Shown here: positions 45,371 through 56,201 of the stretch, in pieces
Numbering within the stretch: the stretch's first letter is position 1
How the letters are laid out: every line of letters begins with the position of its first letter
Origin: Sclerotiophoma versabilis
Taxonomy: Eukaryota; Ascomycota; Dothideomycetes; Pleosporales; Didymellaceae
DNA length: 64,000 bases
NCBI GenBank assembly: GCA_012274445.1
Contig: JAAROD010000004.1
Coordinates: 2,232,001-2,296,000, forward strand
Direction of reading: 5' to 3'
The notes under the pieces: generated by a model
What the model was told of the DNA's origin: nothing
Seen by the model: only the letters and a program-made list of their open reading frames with translations
Database searches by the model: none
Translations under genes and position numbers: made by a program

Positions 45371-47944
45371 ATGCCCGCACAGATCCTCCCTGTGGCCGCG
45401 AGCCTCGCCCAGCCCGGCAGCACTGCGAAGCGCAAGATGGAGCGCCCGACGGACCTCTTCCTGATCACCGACCAGGACGTCGCCTACGAGCAGGACATCC
45501 AGCGGAACCCCGGCAGCGTCAAGCCATGGCTGGACTACTACAGCTTCAAGCGCAGCCGCGGCAGCATCCTTGAGCAGGCCTTTGTGCTGGAGCGCGCCGT
45601 CACCACCCTGCCACGCTCCTACAAGCTGTGGAAGCTGTATCTCGAGCTGCGCACCCGCCACCTTGCAAAGAAGAACCCGGCCAAGTTCGCGCCGCACTTC
45701 CTCAAGGTCAATTCGCTGTTCGAGCGCGCCCTGGTCCTGCTGAACAAGATGCCGCGCATCTGGGAGATGTACCTCAGCTTCCTGATGCAGCAGCCCCTCG
45801 TCACCACCACCCGCCGCACCTTCGACCGCGCCCTGCGCGCCCTGCCGCTGACCCAGCACAACCGCATATGGGCCCTCTACCGGCCCTTCGCTACCTCTGC
45901 GTCTGGCGAGACCGCAGTCAGGATATGGCGCCGATACATGCAGATCCACCCCGAGGACGCCGAGGATTTCATCGAGCTGCTCAAGGACATGCGCAAGTAC
46001 ACCGAGGCCGTCAAGAAGTACATGGAGATCCTCAACAACCCGCGTTTTAAGAGCAAGGAAGCCAAGGGCCCCTTCCAGTTCTGGACCGAGATGATTGACC
46101 TCCTGATCGACCATGCCAAGGAAATTGACACCAGCGACGACAGCGGCATTGACGTCGAGAAGATCATCCACAGCGGCATCGCCAAGTTCCCCGACCAGCG
46201 CGGTGTGCTTTGGGTCGGCCTAGCCCGGTATTGGATGCACAAGGGCGAGTACGAGAAGGCACGAGACGTTTTCGAGGAAGCCATCACCACTGTCATGACT
46301 GTCCGTGATTTCTCCATGGTCTTCGATACCTACGTCGAGGCCGAGGAAACCATGATTGGGATCAAAATGAACGACGCAGCCGCTCGTTCAGACAAGGGCA
46401 AAGTAGACACAGCTGCTGACGCAGATCTCGACATTCGCTTAGTTCGCTTTGAGTCTCTCATGCAACGGAGACCCTTTTTGCTCAACGATGTTTTGTTACG
46501 GCAGAACCCACACAATGTCATCGAATGGGAGAAGCGTGTTGCCTTGTGGGGCGATAACAAAAAAGAGGTGGTCCAAACTTACACGGATGCCATTGCCGCG
46601 ATAAACCCGAAAAAAGCAGTGGGCAAGTTTCACGAGCTCTGGACAAACTATGCCAAATTCTACGAAGCTGGTGGTAGCTTGCACAATGCCCGTGCAATAA
46701 TGGAGAAGGCTGTAAAAGTCCCTTTCAAGTCGGTTGCTGAACTTGCTGAGATGTGGTGCGAGTGGGCAGAAATGGAACTGCGCAACGAGAACTTCGACAA
46801 GGCCGTCGAGATCATGGCCAAGGCTACACAAGCGCCAAAGCGTTCGAATGTCGACTACTTCGATGAGTCTCTGACGCCACAACAGCGCGTGCATAAGAGT
46901 TGGAAGTTGTGGAGTTTCTATGTCGATCTCGTAGAGAGCGTCAGCACACTGGAAGAGACCAAAAAGGTGTATGAGAGGATTTTCGAGCTTCGCATCGCTA
47001 CACCGCAAACAGTTGTCAACTACGCCAACCTGCTCGAAGAGAACAAGTACTTCGAGGATTGCTTCAAGGTCTACGAGCGCGGTCTTGACCTCTTCAGCTA
47101 CCCTGTTGCATTTGAGATCTGGAACTTGTATCTCACCAAAGCTGTCGACCGCAAGATCGGCATGGAGCGCCTGCGCGACCTTTTTGAACAAGCCGTTGAA
47201 GGCTGCCCACCCAAGTTCGCCAAGGTTTTGTACCTCATGTACGGCGCGCTCGAAGAAGACCGCGGTCTCGCCCGCCACGCTATGCGCATCTACGAACGCG
47301 CAACCCGCGCCGTCGCCGACGAAGACCGCATGGAAATGTTCAACTTCTACATCACAAAATCCGCATCAAACTTCGGTCTTACATCTACACGTCCGATCTA
47401 CGAGCGCGCAATCGCCGCGCTGCCAGACGCGGAAGCAAAGGAAATGTGCCTCAAGTTTGCAGAGATGGAAAGGAGATTGGGAGAAATCGACCGCGCAAGA
47501 GCCATCTACGGCCACGCGTCGCAGTTTTGCGATCCCCGAACGAGCCCAGAGTTCTGGAAGAAGTGGGAGAGCTTCGAGGTCCAGCATGGAAACGAGGATA
47601 CGTATAAGGAAATGCTGCGTATCAAGCGCAGTGTGCAGGCGCAGTACAAGTATGTCTCCTTCCCTTCCCCTAGCTTGACTGTTATGAGTAAGAAACTAAC
47701 ACACTACAGCACCGACGTCAACTTCATTGCCTCACAAGCCATCGCGCGCGGGCAAGCCAACGACAGCCAAGAAACCCTCGTCGACGACTCAGGCGCCGGC
47801 GAGGATGCCATGGCCGCACTGGAGCGCCAGGCTCGCGCTCCCGCTGGTTTCGTCGCCGCCAGTACTGGTCTGAAGGGCAACATTGCTTCTGCAGAAGCTC
47901 CAGCTGCCAATCCGGACGCGATCGATCTCGACGACGATCTGTGA
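45371..47944 (+). CDS. SYF1: Pre-mRNA-splicing factor Syf1 (XAB2)
   Basis: Predicted 837 aa from two exons (45371-47649 and 47710-47944). The 60-nt intron has perfect GTATGT/CTACAG ends but no stop and a length divisible by three, so an unspliced reading also stays open (857 aa). Splicing gives RSVQAQYNTDVNFIASQA, the conserved Syf1 sequence. The protein is a near-continuous array of HAT repeats: for example PGSVKPWLDYYSFKRSRGS, VLLNKMPRIWEMYLSFLMQQ, THYAKF-type TNYAKFYEAGG, RSNVDYFDESLTPQQRVH-KSWKLWSFYVDLVES, and KVYERGLDLFSYPVAFEIWN. The C-terminus is acidic (AIDLDDDL). It is a scaffold of the Prp19/NineTeen complex and the intron-binding complex of the active spliceosome; nuclear. Confidence 0.97.
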   Translation: MPAQILPVAASLAQPGSTAKRKMERPTDLFLITDQDVAYEQDIQRNPGSVKPWLDYYSFKRSRGSILEQAFVLERAVTTLPRSYKLWKLYLELRTRHLAKKNPAKFAPHFLKVNSLFERALVLLNKMPRIWEMYLSFLMQQPLVTTTRRTFDRALRALPLTQHNRIWALYRPFATSASGETAVRIWRRYMQIHPEDAEDFIELLKDMRKYTEAVKKYMEILNNPRFKSKEAKGPFQFWTEMIDLLIDHAKEIDTSDDSGIDVEKIIHSGIAKFPDQRGVLWVGLARYWMHKGEYEKARDVFEEAITTVMTVRDFSMVFDTYVEAEETMIGIKMNDAAARSDKGKVDTAADADLDIRLVRFESLMQRRPFLLNDVLLRQNPHNVIEWEKRVALWGDNKKEVVQTYTDAIAAINPKKAVGKFHELWTNYAKFYEAGGSLHNARAIMEKAVKVPFKSVAELAEMWCEWAEMELRNENFDKAVEIMAKATQAPKRSNVDYFDESLTPQQRVHKSWKLWSFYVDLVESVSTLEETKKVYERIFELRIATPQTVVNYANLLEENKYFEDCFKVYERGLDLFSYPVAFEIWNLYLTKAVDRKIGMERLRDLFEQAVEGCPPKFAKVLYLMYGALEEDRGLARHAMRIYERATRAVADEDRMEMFNFYITKSASNFGLTSTRPIYERAIAALPDAEAKEMCLKFAEMERRLGEIDRARAIYGHASQFCDPRTSPEFWKKWESFEVQHGNEDTYKEMLRIKRSVQAQYKYVSFPSPSLTVMSKKLTHYSTDVNFIASQAIARGQANDSQETLVDDSGAGEDAMAALERQARAPAGFVAASTGLKGNIASAEAPAANPDAIDLDDDL

Positions 47945-48225
47945 TCTATGATTTACCGTACGCGGGATTGATTGCATCAGGAATAGACGGAAACGGGTTT
48001 CGAAGGCAAGACAAGGGAAGGGAGGGTTATATCTGGGGGGTGTCTGTGTGTGTGTGCATAACAACGGCGTTTCTTGGCTTCCCTCTCCAGTTGGAGCAGG
48101 GCATTTTGATATTTGCAACATGCATGGCCTAGAGCCATTGCATCTATGGCGCCGTTTTCCACAAATTTTCCCTATATCACATTGCTTTACGCATAAGAGT
48201 TATTAGAATGGACGCCAACTCTCCC

Positions 48226-48266
48226 CAGCCAGCCAGTCAGTCAGCCAGCCAGCCAGCCAGCCAGTC
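48226..48266. repeat. (CAGC/CAGT)n tetranucleotide repeat
   Basis: About ten tetranucleotide units, CAGC with CAGT variants. Confidence 0.9.
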
Positions 48267-48313
48267 GGCGCGGGCTTTTCCTTTGTTGTTCGAGGTGCTG
48301 GATATTATATCAT

Positions 48314-48381
48314 ATTCTCTTCTTTCTCTTTCTCTTTCTCTTTTCTTTTCTTTTCTTCTCTACTTTTCTTTTTTCATTCCA
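48314..48381. repeat. Polypyrimidine C/T tract
   Basis: About 68 nt of almost pure C and T on the plus strand, in CTTT and CTTTT units, in the 3' region between convergent genes. Confidence 0.9.
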
Positions 48382-48503
48382 TTCTTACCACAGACAGGAA
48401 CATATACGTCCCAATCACACACAAATCGCACATAACACACGTCTGCAAACCACGGACATTGTTCTTCTCGAGTGAAAAGAGTTGTATTTATTTCATTGTC
48501 CTC

Positions 48504-48528
48504 GCATTGCATTGCATTGCATTGCATT
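48504..48528. repeat. (GCATT)5 pentanucleotide repeat
   Basis: Five tandem GCATT units. Confidence 0.9.
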
Positions 48529-48768
48529 TCAATTCATTTCGCACACAAGGGAATCTAACATGGATAGTCATGGAACGCCGTGCCTGGCTCTGCCTACAGA
48601 GCGTCGTCGCTAAAACCCAGTGGTCTAATGAATACAAACACGCCTTGACCGGGCCCCAAACGCCGAATTGAACACCGTGGATATGCGTGTGACGGGATGT
48701 CTTTGCGAGGAGAGGTGGGATGTAGAGTACTGCTCATCTGGACTGCGCGTCTAGAGTCCCCATCCAGA

Positions 48769-51053
48769 CTACTCATCTAGACTCCCCATCTTACTCCGCG
48801 CGCGCTTCGGACTACTTGCCCTCGACCTTATTCTCTCCCTGCTATCGGTCCGCGCCAGCAATCCTGCACGGTCAATCGCATTCACCGGTGCGAGGCCGAG
48901 CCCGTGGCCCGCAGTCAGGGCATCGGGGTGGCCGGCGGCAGCGGGTCCGGCACCAAAGTAGCCCGGAGTGAGCGGTTCGGAGGTTTTGATCTGCGGCGTG
49001 GCCCAGCCGCTTGTCCTGCCTACGCGTGACGCGTCTGAATCGTCGGAGAAATGGCGGTCATCGTCGGAGCTGTCAAGATAGGCTTCTTGCAGCTCGAAAT
49101 CGTTGTGGCTTAGGCCGTCCTCGCCTGCGTCGACGCGCTCGTAGCTCGGTCCCGTACCACCTCCTCCGCCTCCCAGGCCGAAAAGCTTGCTGGGCAGGAA
49201 CCCGCGTCGCTTGCCCTTGAGCGGGGTGTGCGTTTTGCCCGTCTTCTTCTTGAGTAGGGAGGCGGCGTATTGCCGGACGACAGCACGTTTCTCTTTGCCG
49301 AGCACGATGCTGAAGATGACGATGACGATGACGATGAAGACGAGGAGCGCAGGGATGCGAGACGGGTACTCGGCGAACAAGCGGTGCCAGTTGTCGTCGT
49401 CCAGGGGGTCGTGTTGCCAGGGGAGGTATGAGCCGCCGGGGAATTGAAAGTCTTTTGGTATGCCAGGTTCGTTTGAGCCGAAACCGACTGCGAGTGCCTT
49501 CTCGTCTGGCGGAGGGATTTCGGAGGATGCGTAGAGCACCATTTTGCCAAGAGTCCAGGATACTTCTACATCGTTGATCTTGTTGACGGCTTGGAAGGGA
49601 TCGAGGAAGCCTTTTTCTTTGGCGGAATCGAGGACGGCCTTGGTGGTGTTCTTTGAGTCGGGGAGTGGTTCGATGCCTACGCGTGGTACGCCGATGCCGT
49701 CGTGCAGCATGTTGATGATCCAGGAGGCCTTGAAGCAGACTTCGCGGGCCTTTTCTTCGTCGACTTTCTTGCCCCATTTGCCCTTGTCGATGCCCTTTTG
49801 TATGTGCTTCCAGTCCTGGTTGCAGAATTCGCTGACACGCTCTTGGTACGTTTTGAAGTCGTATGCTTTGTCTTTATGCTTGTCTTCGAAGATCTCGTGG
49901 GTTGTGTGCCAGTACTCCGAAACGCCTACAAAGTGGTTGACGTGGAAATCGATCGCGGGCACGTGCTGTCCGTTCAGCAGACAGGGCTCGTCCAGACACT
50001 CCTTCTCTTTCTCCAGCAGCGGAAAGGTCTGGTGTAGACACTCCTGAAATTTCCCAGTTCCGTGCAGTTTCGCGGCAGGCTGCTCGTCGGCGTCGGCATC
50101 GTCGTCGTCTTCATCGTCGGAGTCGATTTCCATGAACTTGCCGTCTTTTGTGACCTCGACCTCCAGACCGGCAGGCAGACAAGGGTCTGGAAGCTCCTTG
50201 GACGAGGCGGAATCGAGAAGCGCCTGCACGTAGCGTTGGCGCGCCTGATTGACGCCGAAACCCAGCCAGGTGGTCACAAAGACCTTGTATTCCAGCGGTG
50301 TCCCTCCCACGGTGCGCAGGCGCATCAGGGTCAGGTCGTTCGCATGCTTCTCAGCCTCTGTGGCATTGGGCGCAAAGGCAATCTGCGCAGAGGCTCCGCC
50401 CATGTCCAGGAAACCGTAGGTACTGTGCCCTTTCCCATGGTCGTGATCCTGCGGCTTGTCGAACCCGCCCAGCAGGTAGTTCGCCGCTATCCAGCCATAC
50501 AGGCCTTCTGTCTCGCCCGGAATGACCTGCACATGGACGTCGCAGTCGGGCAGCTGGAACGCTGTGTTCTTGCGCGCGTAGTTGCAGACCTCCTTCAGCA
50601 CCTCTTTGCGCTGCACGGGCGGCAGTATGCGCATGCCGGCCGTGGCGAGCAGGAAGAGCGGCGTGTTGGCTATCTCGTCGAGCGGGATGTGCTTGAGCGC
50701 ATGGCTGAGCAGCTTGTCGAGGTGGTCGGGGCCGACGTCGTGCGGGTGATCGCCGAAGGAGGAGATGCCGGGGTGGATCTTCTTGGTCCACTTCTTGTCT
50801 GTCTCGATGACGGGCAGGGCGTGCAGCTGTGCGTCTGTTGCGCTCTTGCGCGCGGCGTCGCTGTTCAGCCAGCGGTAGACGTGGACGCGCGTTCCCTTTG
50901 CGCCGTTAGCCAGCGACCACTGCAGCTGTGGGGAGGGCACGTACAGAGGAGCCGGCGTCGAGCACTACGCCATATCGCCCTACAGCCCGAGTCTCGTCAG
51001 CGCACGGCGGAATGCGGAATGCGGGGCAGAGGAGGGTGCGTACACTTTCCCAT
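48769..51053 (-). CDS. Golgi apyrase, GDA1/CD39 nucleoside phosphatase
   Basis: Predicted 723 aa from three exons: 51053-51044 (10 nt), 50979-50945 (35 nt) and 50895-48769. Splicing rebuilds the N-terminus MGKWRYGVVLDAGSSGTRVH, with apyrase conserved region 1 (DAGSSGTR) cut by intron 2. Starting at the internal methionine in the large exon would destroy it. ACR2 is LFLLATAGMRIL, ACR3 ETEGLYGWIAANYLLGG and ACR4 YGFLDMGGASAQIAF. A single C-terminal transmembrane segment (LLVFIVIVIVIFSIVLG, about residue 530) is followed by a long cytoplasmic tail with acidic and Ser-rich patches. This topology matches yeast Ynd1 and human ENTPD4: a lumenal Golgi enzyme hydrolysing NDPs and NTPs made during glycosylation, supporting nucleotide-sugar exchange. 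Confidence 0.94.
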
Positions 51054-51758
51054 GGTGCAGGGCAGGGGTCCAGCAGCGCTCAGCAGGAGGTCATGCAGCA
51101 GCGGCGCAGTGCATCAAGCTGTGTGCTGTCGAAGGGGGTGGACGTGTGCGGCGCGGCCGGCGGGCGTGAGGCAGAGCGGCGGGTCTAACGAGCGGAGGGT
51201 CTAACGAGCGTCGTGGAGGAATTGGTCGTCTTCCAGGCAAGGTTCCAAGAGTCGTCGCAATCAGTCCTGGGGCCGCATTCGACCATCCGCCACACCGTTG
51301 GAGACAGCTTCCGCGCAGCCTATCAGACACCGCGCTAGCGTCGTGTTGCCGTCGCTACAAGTCCGCCGTTCGCCAACAATAACACATCCTTCACGCTGGG
51401 GGGCTATGAGACTGGGCGGACGCCCGCGCGCAGAAAAGGCCACTTCACACCACCCGTCACCCTGCGCCCCCACGCCCCCATTGCGAAAGCTTGTGCTACC
51501 ACGCCCGACAGCCTGGCAGCACGAAGCTCTCCAGGGTCCATCGGTGCTCCCAACACTAGGCCGCTTTCCGCAGTACTTCCGGCAGCCTCCAGCCGAAAGA
51601 GGCGATGTTGTAATGCTTGCATGTTGTTTCCTTATGCTAGGCAGCTGGGGTCCGATCCTTCGATGACCTCACACGCCGATATCTACCCTATCTCGTAGCT
51701 GCTGCACTTTGCCTTGTGCACGGCTGTTCAAGCCAGGGTAGCGTAGCCACTCAGCCAC
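51054..51758. other. GC-rich intergenic region
   Basis: Upstream of the apyrase gene and downstream of the amidotransferase gene, both on the minus strand. Several open frames exist on both strands because the stretch is GC-rich, but none has domain content. Confidence 0.5.
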
Positions 51759-52615
51759 TCAGTCCTCCAGCAAGAACCTCAGAAACGCCTGCGCAATAAC
51801 GACGCCATCGTGCTTGTCGCCAACCCGCCTCAGTGCATCCTTGGCTTGCTCGTCGTTGAAGATGCCCTGCTCGTTCCTCATCTTGACCAGCCGGCTCACA
51901 ATCCCCTCATGGAATTCTGGATGCCCTTGCACCGATATCAATCTGCCTTTCTGATACATGCCTTGCGTCAAGCAACGTGGGGATGCGCCAAGCTTCTCCA
52001 CGCCCTCTGGATACTCGAAGACAATGTCCTTGTGCATTTGGTGAATTGCCTGTTGAAATTAGTACAAAGGCCGACTGAAAGACGACATTCGACTCACAAG
52101 AGCGTCTTGCTGAAAGACCTCCTTACCCGTCGCTGTGAGCTCAACGGGCAGAACCGAAATCTCCCATCCGTTATCACTGCGGCCGACTTTGGCGCCCAGT
52201 GCGCGCCCGAGGATCTGGTGGCCGAAACACACTCCGATAATGCGCACACGGTCTTGCCTCAGCAGCTTCTCCGTGAACTCCACGAGCTTCAGGATCCAAG
52301 CATCGTTGTCGAACGAGTTGTGCTCTGTGATACTTAGCAGGTGCTCGTCGCCGTTTCTTCTAATACAAGTGCATTATGGAACTCACTCGACCCGCTGATG
52401 AGAACAGCATCTACATCCTCCACATTCGGATACTCCTGCTTCGTCACCACTTCAAATGCACTCAATTCAAGATCTTTCTTCGGATCCAAGCCAAGTCCCT
52501 CAGCTGCCTTCTCAAGCAGCGTGGTGAAGATGCGGTCGTATGCTCCATAAAGGGCAACGACATCAGGCGGCGGGGTATCGCACTGGAGAATCGCTATCCG
52601 CAGTGGTGTCTTCAT
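51759..52615 (-). CDS. Class-I glutamine amidotransferase-like protein
   Basis: Predicted 248 aa from three exons (52615-52387, 52324-52098, 52049-51759). The N-terminus MKTPLRIAILQCDTPP and the VDAVLISGSKHNSFDNDAWI stretch are typical of stand-alone fungal GATase1 proteins. The nucleophile elbow is IIGVCFGHQILGRALG (Cys109). The remaining triad lies in ISVQGHPEFHEGIVSRL (His and Glu). No synthetase domain is fused, so this is not GMP synthase, CTP synthase or anthranilate synthase. Relatives include gamma-glutamyl peptidases and yeast YLR126C-like proteins. Probable cytosolic glutamine or gamma-glutamyl hydrolase; substrate unknown. It is divergent from the MFS gene at 52872 with only 256 bp between starts. 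Confidence 0.9.
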
Positions 52616-52871
52616 GTTAGAATGTGTGAAATTTGGGAGCAAGAGTGTGAGGCACGTGGCTTTTGATAGTCGATAACGATGCAGGGCCGGTGGCGGCGAA
52701 CCTCGGGAGCCTTGCCTCGATACGGATTGGGAGCGTCGGTACAGGTGCCGCAACGGCGGCTTTAACAATGGTCAGCGCCGATGACGCTCGCTGTGAGTCG
52801 TGCTTTCTTGCCATTCACTCACACTTCAACACTACCCTTTTATAGACTTTACAGCGCGGGTTTGTCTCGAC
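52616..52871. promoter_or_regulatory. Compact bidirectional promoter, GATase1 / MFS
   Basis: 256 bp separate two head-to-head start codons, so they share or overlap their promoters; co-regulation is plausible but not shown. Confidence 0.5.
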
Positions 52872-54777
52872 ATGCCGTCCCCTGCGCCTGCTGGTGCGAC
52901 ATCCAGTAGTGCTACCGGTCCCTCGGAGCGAACACCCCTTCTCGCATCATCCGAACGGCGCCAAGAGGACCCTGTGCCGATTCAAGAAGAAGATGTACTG
53001 GCTGCGCACGAGGTTGGAGAGGGTGGACAGGAAGTTCCGCAATTTCCGGAGCTGGGGAAGAGCATTTCAAGGACAGAAGCTGAGCATCTTGTGAAATTTC
53101 AAGAAAATGGTTTGTTGGAAGGTGTGCCTACTTGGCGGTTTAGATGTGTGTTTGGTGGTATATTGATGGGGTACTTTGTAAGTCAAGGACAATGAGAGTT
53201 GTATTATGATTTCGATGCTGATCTGCGAAGGTTGCTATGTTTGATTCGACATTAATGGCCAGCTCGCATCCCGTTATTACCTCTTACTTCCACGCCTCGA
53301 ACTCTGCATCATGGCTTTCCACAGCATTTCTTCTGACCTCCACTTCCCTCCAACCACTCATGGGGCGTCTTTCTGACACCATTGGACGCCGGCCTTTGTA
53401 CATCGGCGGGCTCGTCCTGATCTCAGCAACAACAGCATGGTGTGCTTTCGCCCAATCCATCGGCTCCTTTATCGCCGCCCGCGCCTTCTGCGGCATAGGT
53501 GCCGCCGGCGTTCTCTCAATGGGCAACGTCATGACCAACGACCTCGTCAGCATCGAAGTCCGCGGCACGTATCAAGCGTACATCAACCTCTTCTACGGCG
53601 GCGGCTCAGCCTGCGGAGCAGCATTTGGCGGCTTCCTGTGTGATAAACTGGGCTGGCGCATGACTTTCGCTATTCAGATCCCCGTCTTCATCACCCTCTT
53701 GATCAATGCATTCTTCACCACGCCCTCCACCCTTGGTCCCAATCTCCATGCACGCTCTGGTCTGGGGATCCGCGATGCGATGCGTGGATTCGACATCGCT
53801 GGGTCCATCCTGCTCACTAGCTCCGTCGCCGCTCTCATTCTCGGTCTGAACCTCGGAGGCAATATCTACCCCTGGAAACACCCTTTCGTAATCACTTCGC
53901 TTGTCGTTGCCGGCGTTGCAGGCGCCGTCCTGATTTACGTCGAAAGGCACGCCAAGAGAGCCGTCATGCCGCTCCCCATGCTCTTCAGTCGCCCTAGGGG
54001 GAGTCTGGTATTCAACAACTTCTTCGCCGCGCTCGGTATCAATACCATTCTCTTCAACGCACCGCTCTACTTCCAGGCTGTCAAACTCGAGTCCGCTTCT
54101 ATTTCCGGCTTTCGGCTCGGCGGCCCTTCTGTTGCGCTGACTATCTGCGGCGTGAGCTGTGGATTCATCATGACAGCCACGGGGCGGATGAAGTGGCTTA
54201 TCGTCGTCGGAACGTTGTCGATGCTTATTGGATCAGTCTGTTTGAGCGCTATGTGGGACGGGATTCCAGCGTGGCTGGCGACCATCTTCCTCATCCCGTC
54301 GAGCGTTGGGCAGGGGCTGTCGTTCCCAGCAACATCACTCGCCGTGCTCGCAACAAGTACGCAGGAAGACCAGGCAGTCATGACTAGCACGCTGCTTTTG
54401 TGGCGCAGTCTGGGTGTCGTGATGGGCGTATCATTCAGTAGTCTCATTTTGCAGAACACGCTGACTGCGTATTTGAACGCGCTTGTCACTGGACGGCACA
54501 AAGACAAGGTACGCGAACGCTGTGGAACCGAAATTCATTATCAAGACTGACAGAACGACAGATCATTCTCACAGTCCGCAAATCAGTCCGAAGCATCATC
54601 GACCTCGACCCAAAGCACCAAGCCCAGGTCATCGAAGCCTACGACCGCAGTCTGAAGGCCACGTTCATCTCAGCGATTGTCGTCTTCGTCCTCGCGAACA
54701 CGCTCGTCCTCGCTATCAAGCTACCCACCCTGAAGAAAAAAGCCCCTGATGAAGAAGTAGAAGAATCTCCCGAGTAG
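52872..54777 (+). CDS. MFS transporter, vacuolar basic-amino-acid (Vba)/DHA2-like
   Basis: Predicted 599 aa from three exons (52872-53177, 53231-54508, 54562-54777). The hydrophilic N-terminus has SERTPLLASS, an acidic-dileucine-type sorting signal common in vacuolar carriers. TM1 reads GYFVAMFDSTLMASSHPVIT, with the D-S-T motif typical of the 14-TM DHA2 group, followed by WLSTAFLLTSTSLQPLMGRL and motif A GRLSDTIGRRPLY. Motif C-like glycines are in GGGSACGAAFGGFL. The C-terminus (VVFVLANTLVLAIKLPTLKK) is the last membrane segment and a short tail. Yeast Vba1-3 import basic amino acids into the vacuole; drug export is the main alternative. Confidence 0.92.
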
Positions 54778-55018
54778 TAACCCATCTCCCACTATCTTGC
54801 AATAGCATATATATAAGCGCCGACGCATGGAAACGGCGTAAATAGCTTTGTAGCAAGAAGAAAAAGGTAGGTAGTAGTAGCCTACTCGACCCATGCCTAG
54901 CCTTCTTCCACAAACCACCGTCAGTCCAAACCCAGACTGTTGGAGCCACCCACTGTACCCCGCAACCTCAACGACACCCTCACAGCCCTCCACCTTCCCC
55001 CTCGTACGCTATCCACAT

Positions 55019-55524
55019 TCAGTACTGCGTAGGTTCGGGTACCAATAGCGCCGTGGAACCCCCTAGTGTTGGTGTCGGCCCAATGCAGGACCCAACAACC
55101 GTCCACGACGTAGCGCACCCACCAGGGCATTCAGTTGGGCAGCCTGCATACACCGTGTCGGTAGCAGTGCGCGTGCAGCAGCTATCCGTGATGCACGGCT
55201 GGGTGATAGTAGATAGCAGCAGACACGCGGGGCGCACGCAGGTGGCGGTGTCGAAAGTGCAGGACGACCATGGCGCGGGCGTGTCGACGCGGGTGCTGAA
55301 GGACGGACAGTGGCGCGGGACAAGCGTCGTGGTGGTGATGGTGGTGCGGATCACGGTTTTGTAGGTGCGCGTGACTGCGGTTGATGCCGGGCAGGTCGAG
55401 GAGAAAGGAGGGGTGTATGGTGGGATGGCGAGGGTAAGTGGGCTTGGGTTTGTGAGTTTGAAGAGTGTGGCTGGGGAAGATGGGTACAATACCTCAGGAA
55501 TAGGAGTAGTAGTGAGATGTACAT
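55019..55524 (-). CDS. Small secreted cysteine-rich protein
   Basis: Predicted 151 aa from two exons (55524-55493 and 55442-55019, intron 50 nt). This splice builds a clear signal peptide, MYISLLLLFLSPLTLA, with cleavage expected before IPPYTPPF; no other ATG gives one. The mature part starts Thr-rich (RTTITTTTLV), then has about a dozen cysteines in CP, CV, CI and CC pairs, for example CVRPACLLL, ITQPCITDSCCTRTAT, and GCPTECPGGCATSWTVVGSC. The pattern recalls a family of fungal secreted Cys/Thr-rich proteins of unknown role. It could be a wall-associated or effector-like protein; nothing specific identifies a function. Confidence 0.75.
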
Positions 55525-56201
55525 TGTGGTATGCTTGTTAGGGGAGCTCGGTTGTGCATGTTCCTTGCGAAGATATCCAATGCTGTGTTTTATGTACTCT
55601 CATAGTCGCTTGTGCTTGCCCTTTGGGAGCTGTTCGTCATTCTCATGACTCTGCTGATCCGAGGGATGCGAAGAGTGAAACTCGGTCACAAGCCTGGAGT
55701 GAGGGGTCTGAACACGATCTTGTGTCACACCTATTCGTATGCCTTTTCGAAGGGTCTCAAGTCAGAGGTTGAGCTGAGCTTGGGTACAGCCAATCGGCTG
55801 TGGGGTGGCTTTTCATCTGCCATTTAGATGATGACGATTGCTACGAGACTATTGTTGCTATTCTGAGCATCCTTCGGAAAGTGTAAAGTGCAGGGCTTCA
55901 AGTCACTGGCACAGTCAGATTGTGTTGCAATTGTGAGATCTGAATGGCGTACACTCTTCAGTTGACTGCCCAGGTGGATATTCGGAGTCGATAGCTCTGT
56001 GCTTTCCCGCACTGGTTCGCGCTAGCTTTGATGATATAGTGAAGCCAAACACTGCTGTCATCAGTGCCATGAAGCAAAGTTTAGTATGCGGTCGGAGATC
56101 AATGCATGAATATATCAGCGCAGCCCGTGGCCACCTTCGATTTGAACGCCCTTGATGCCAAACATATGTTACACGTATATACACTTCCGTATGGAGGTCG
56201 T
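55525..56201. other. Intergenic region, no gene seen
   Basis: Upstream of the secreted-protein gene and downstream of uS12m, both on the minus strand. Short frames only. Confidence 0.5.

Larger units (their letters stand above)
47945..48768. other. Convergent intergenic region rich in simple repeats
   Basis: Between the Syf1 stop and the apyrase stop. Holds a CAGC/CAGT tetranucleotide run (48226-48266), a polypyrimidine tract (48314-48381) and a GCATT pentanucleotide run (48504-48528). No gene seen. Confidence 0.6.

Noticed and set aside
45281..46171. A 296-codon minus-strand frame
   Set aside because: It is antisense to Syf1 HAT repeats and has no domain of its own.
50062..51204. A 380-codon plus-strand frame
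   Set aside because: It is antisense to the apyrase gene, where GC-rich codons leave the opposite frame open. The apyrase conserved regions prove the minus strand is coding.
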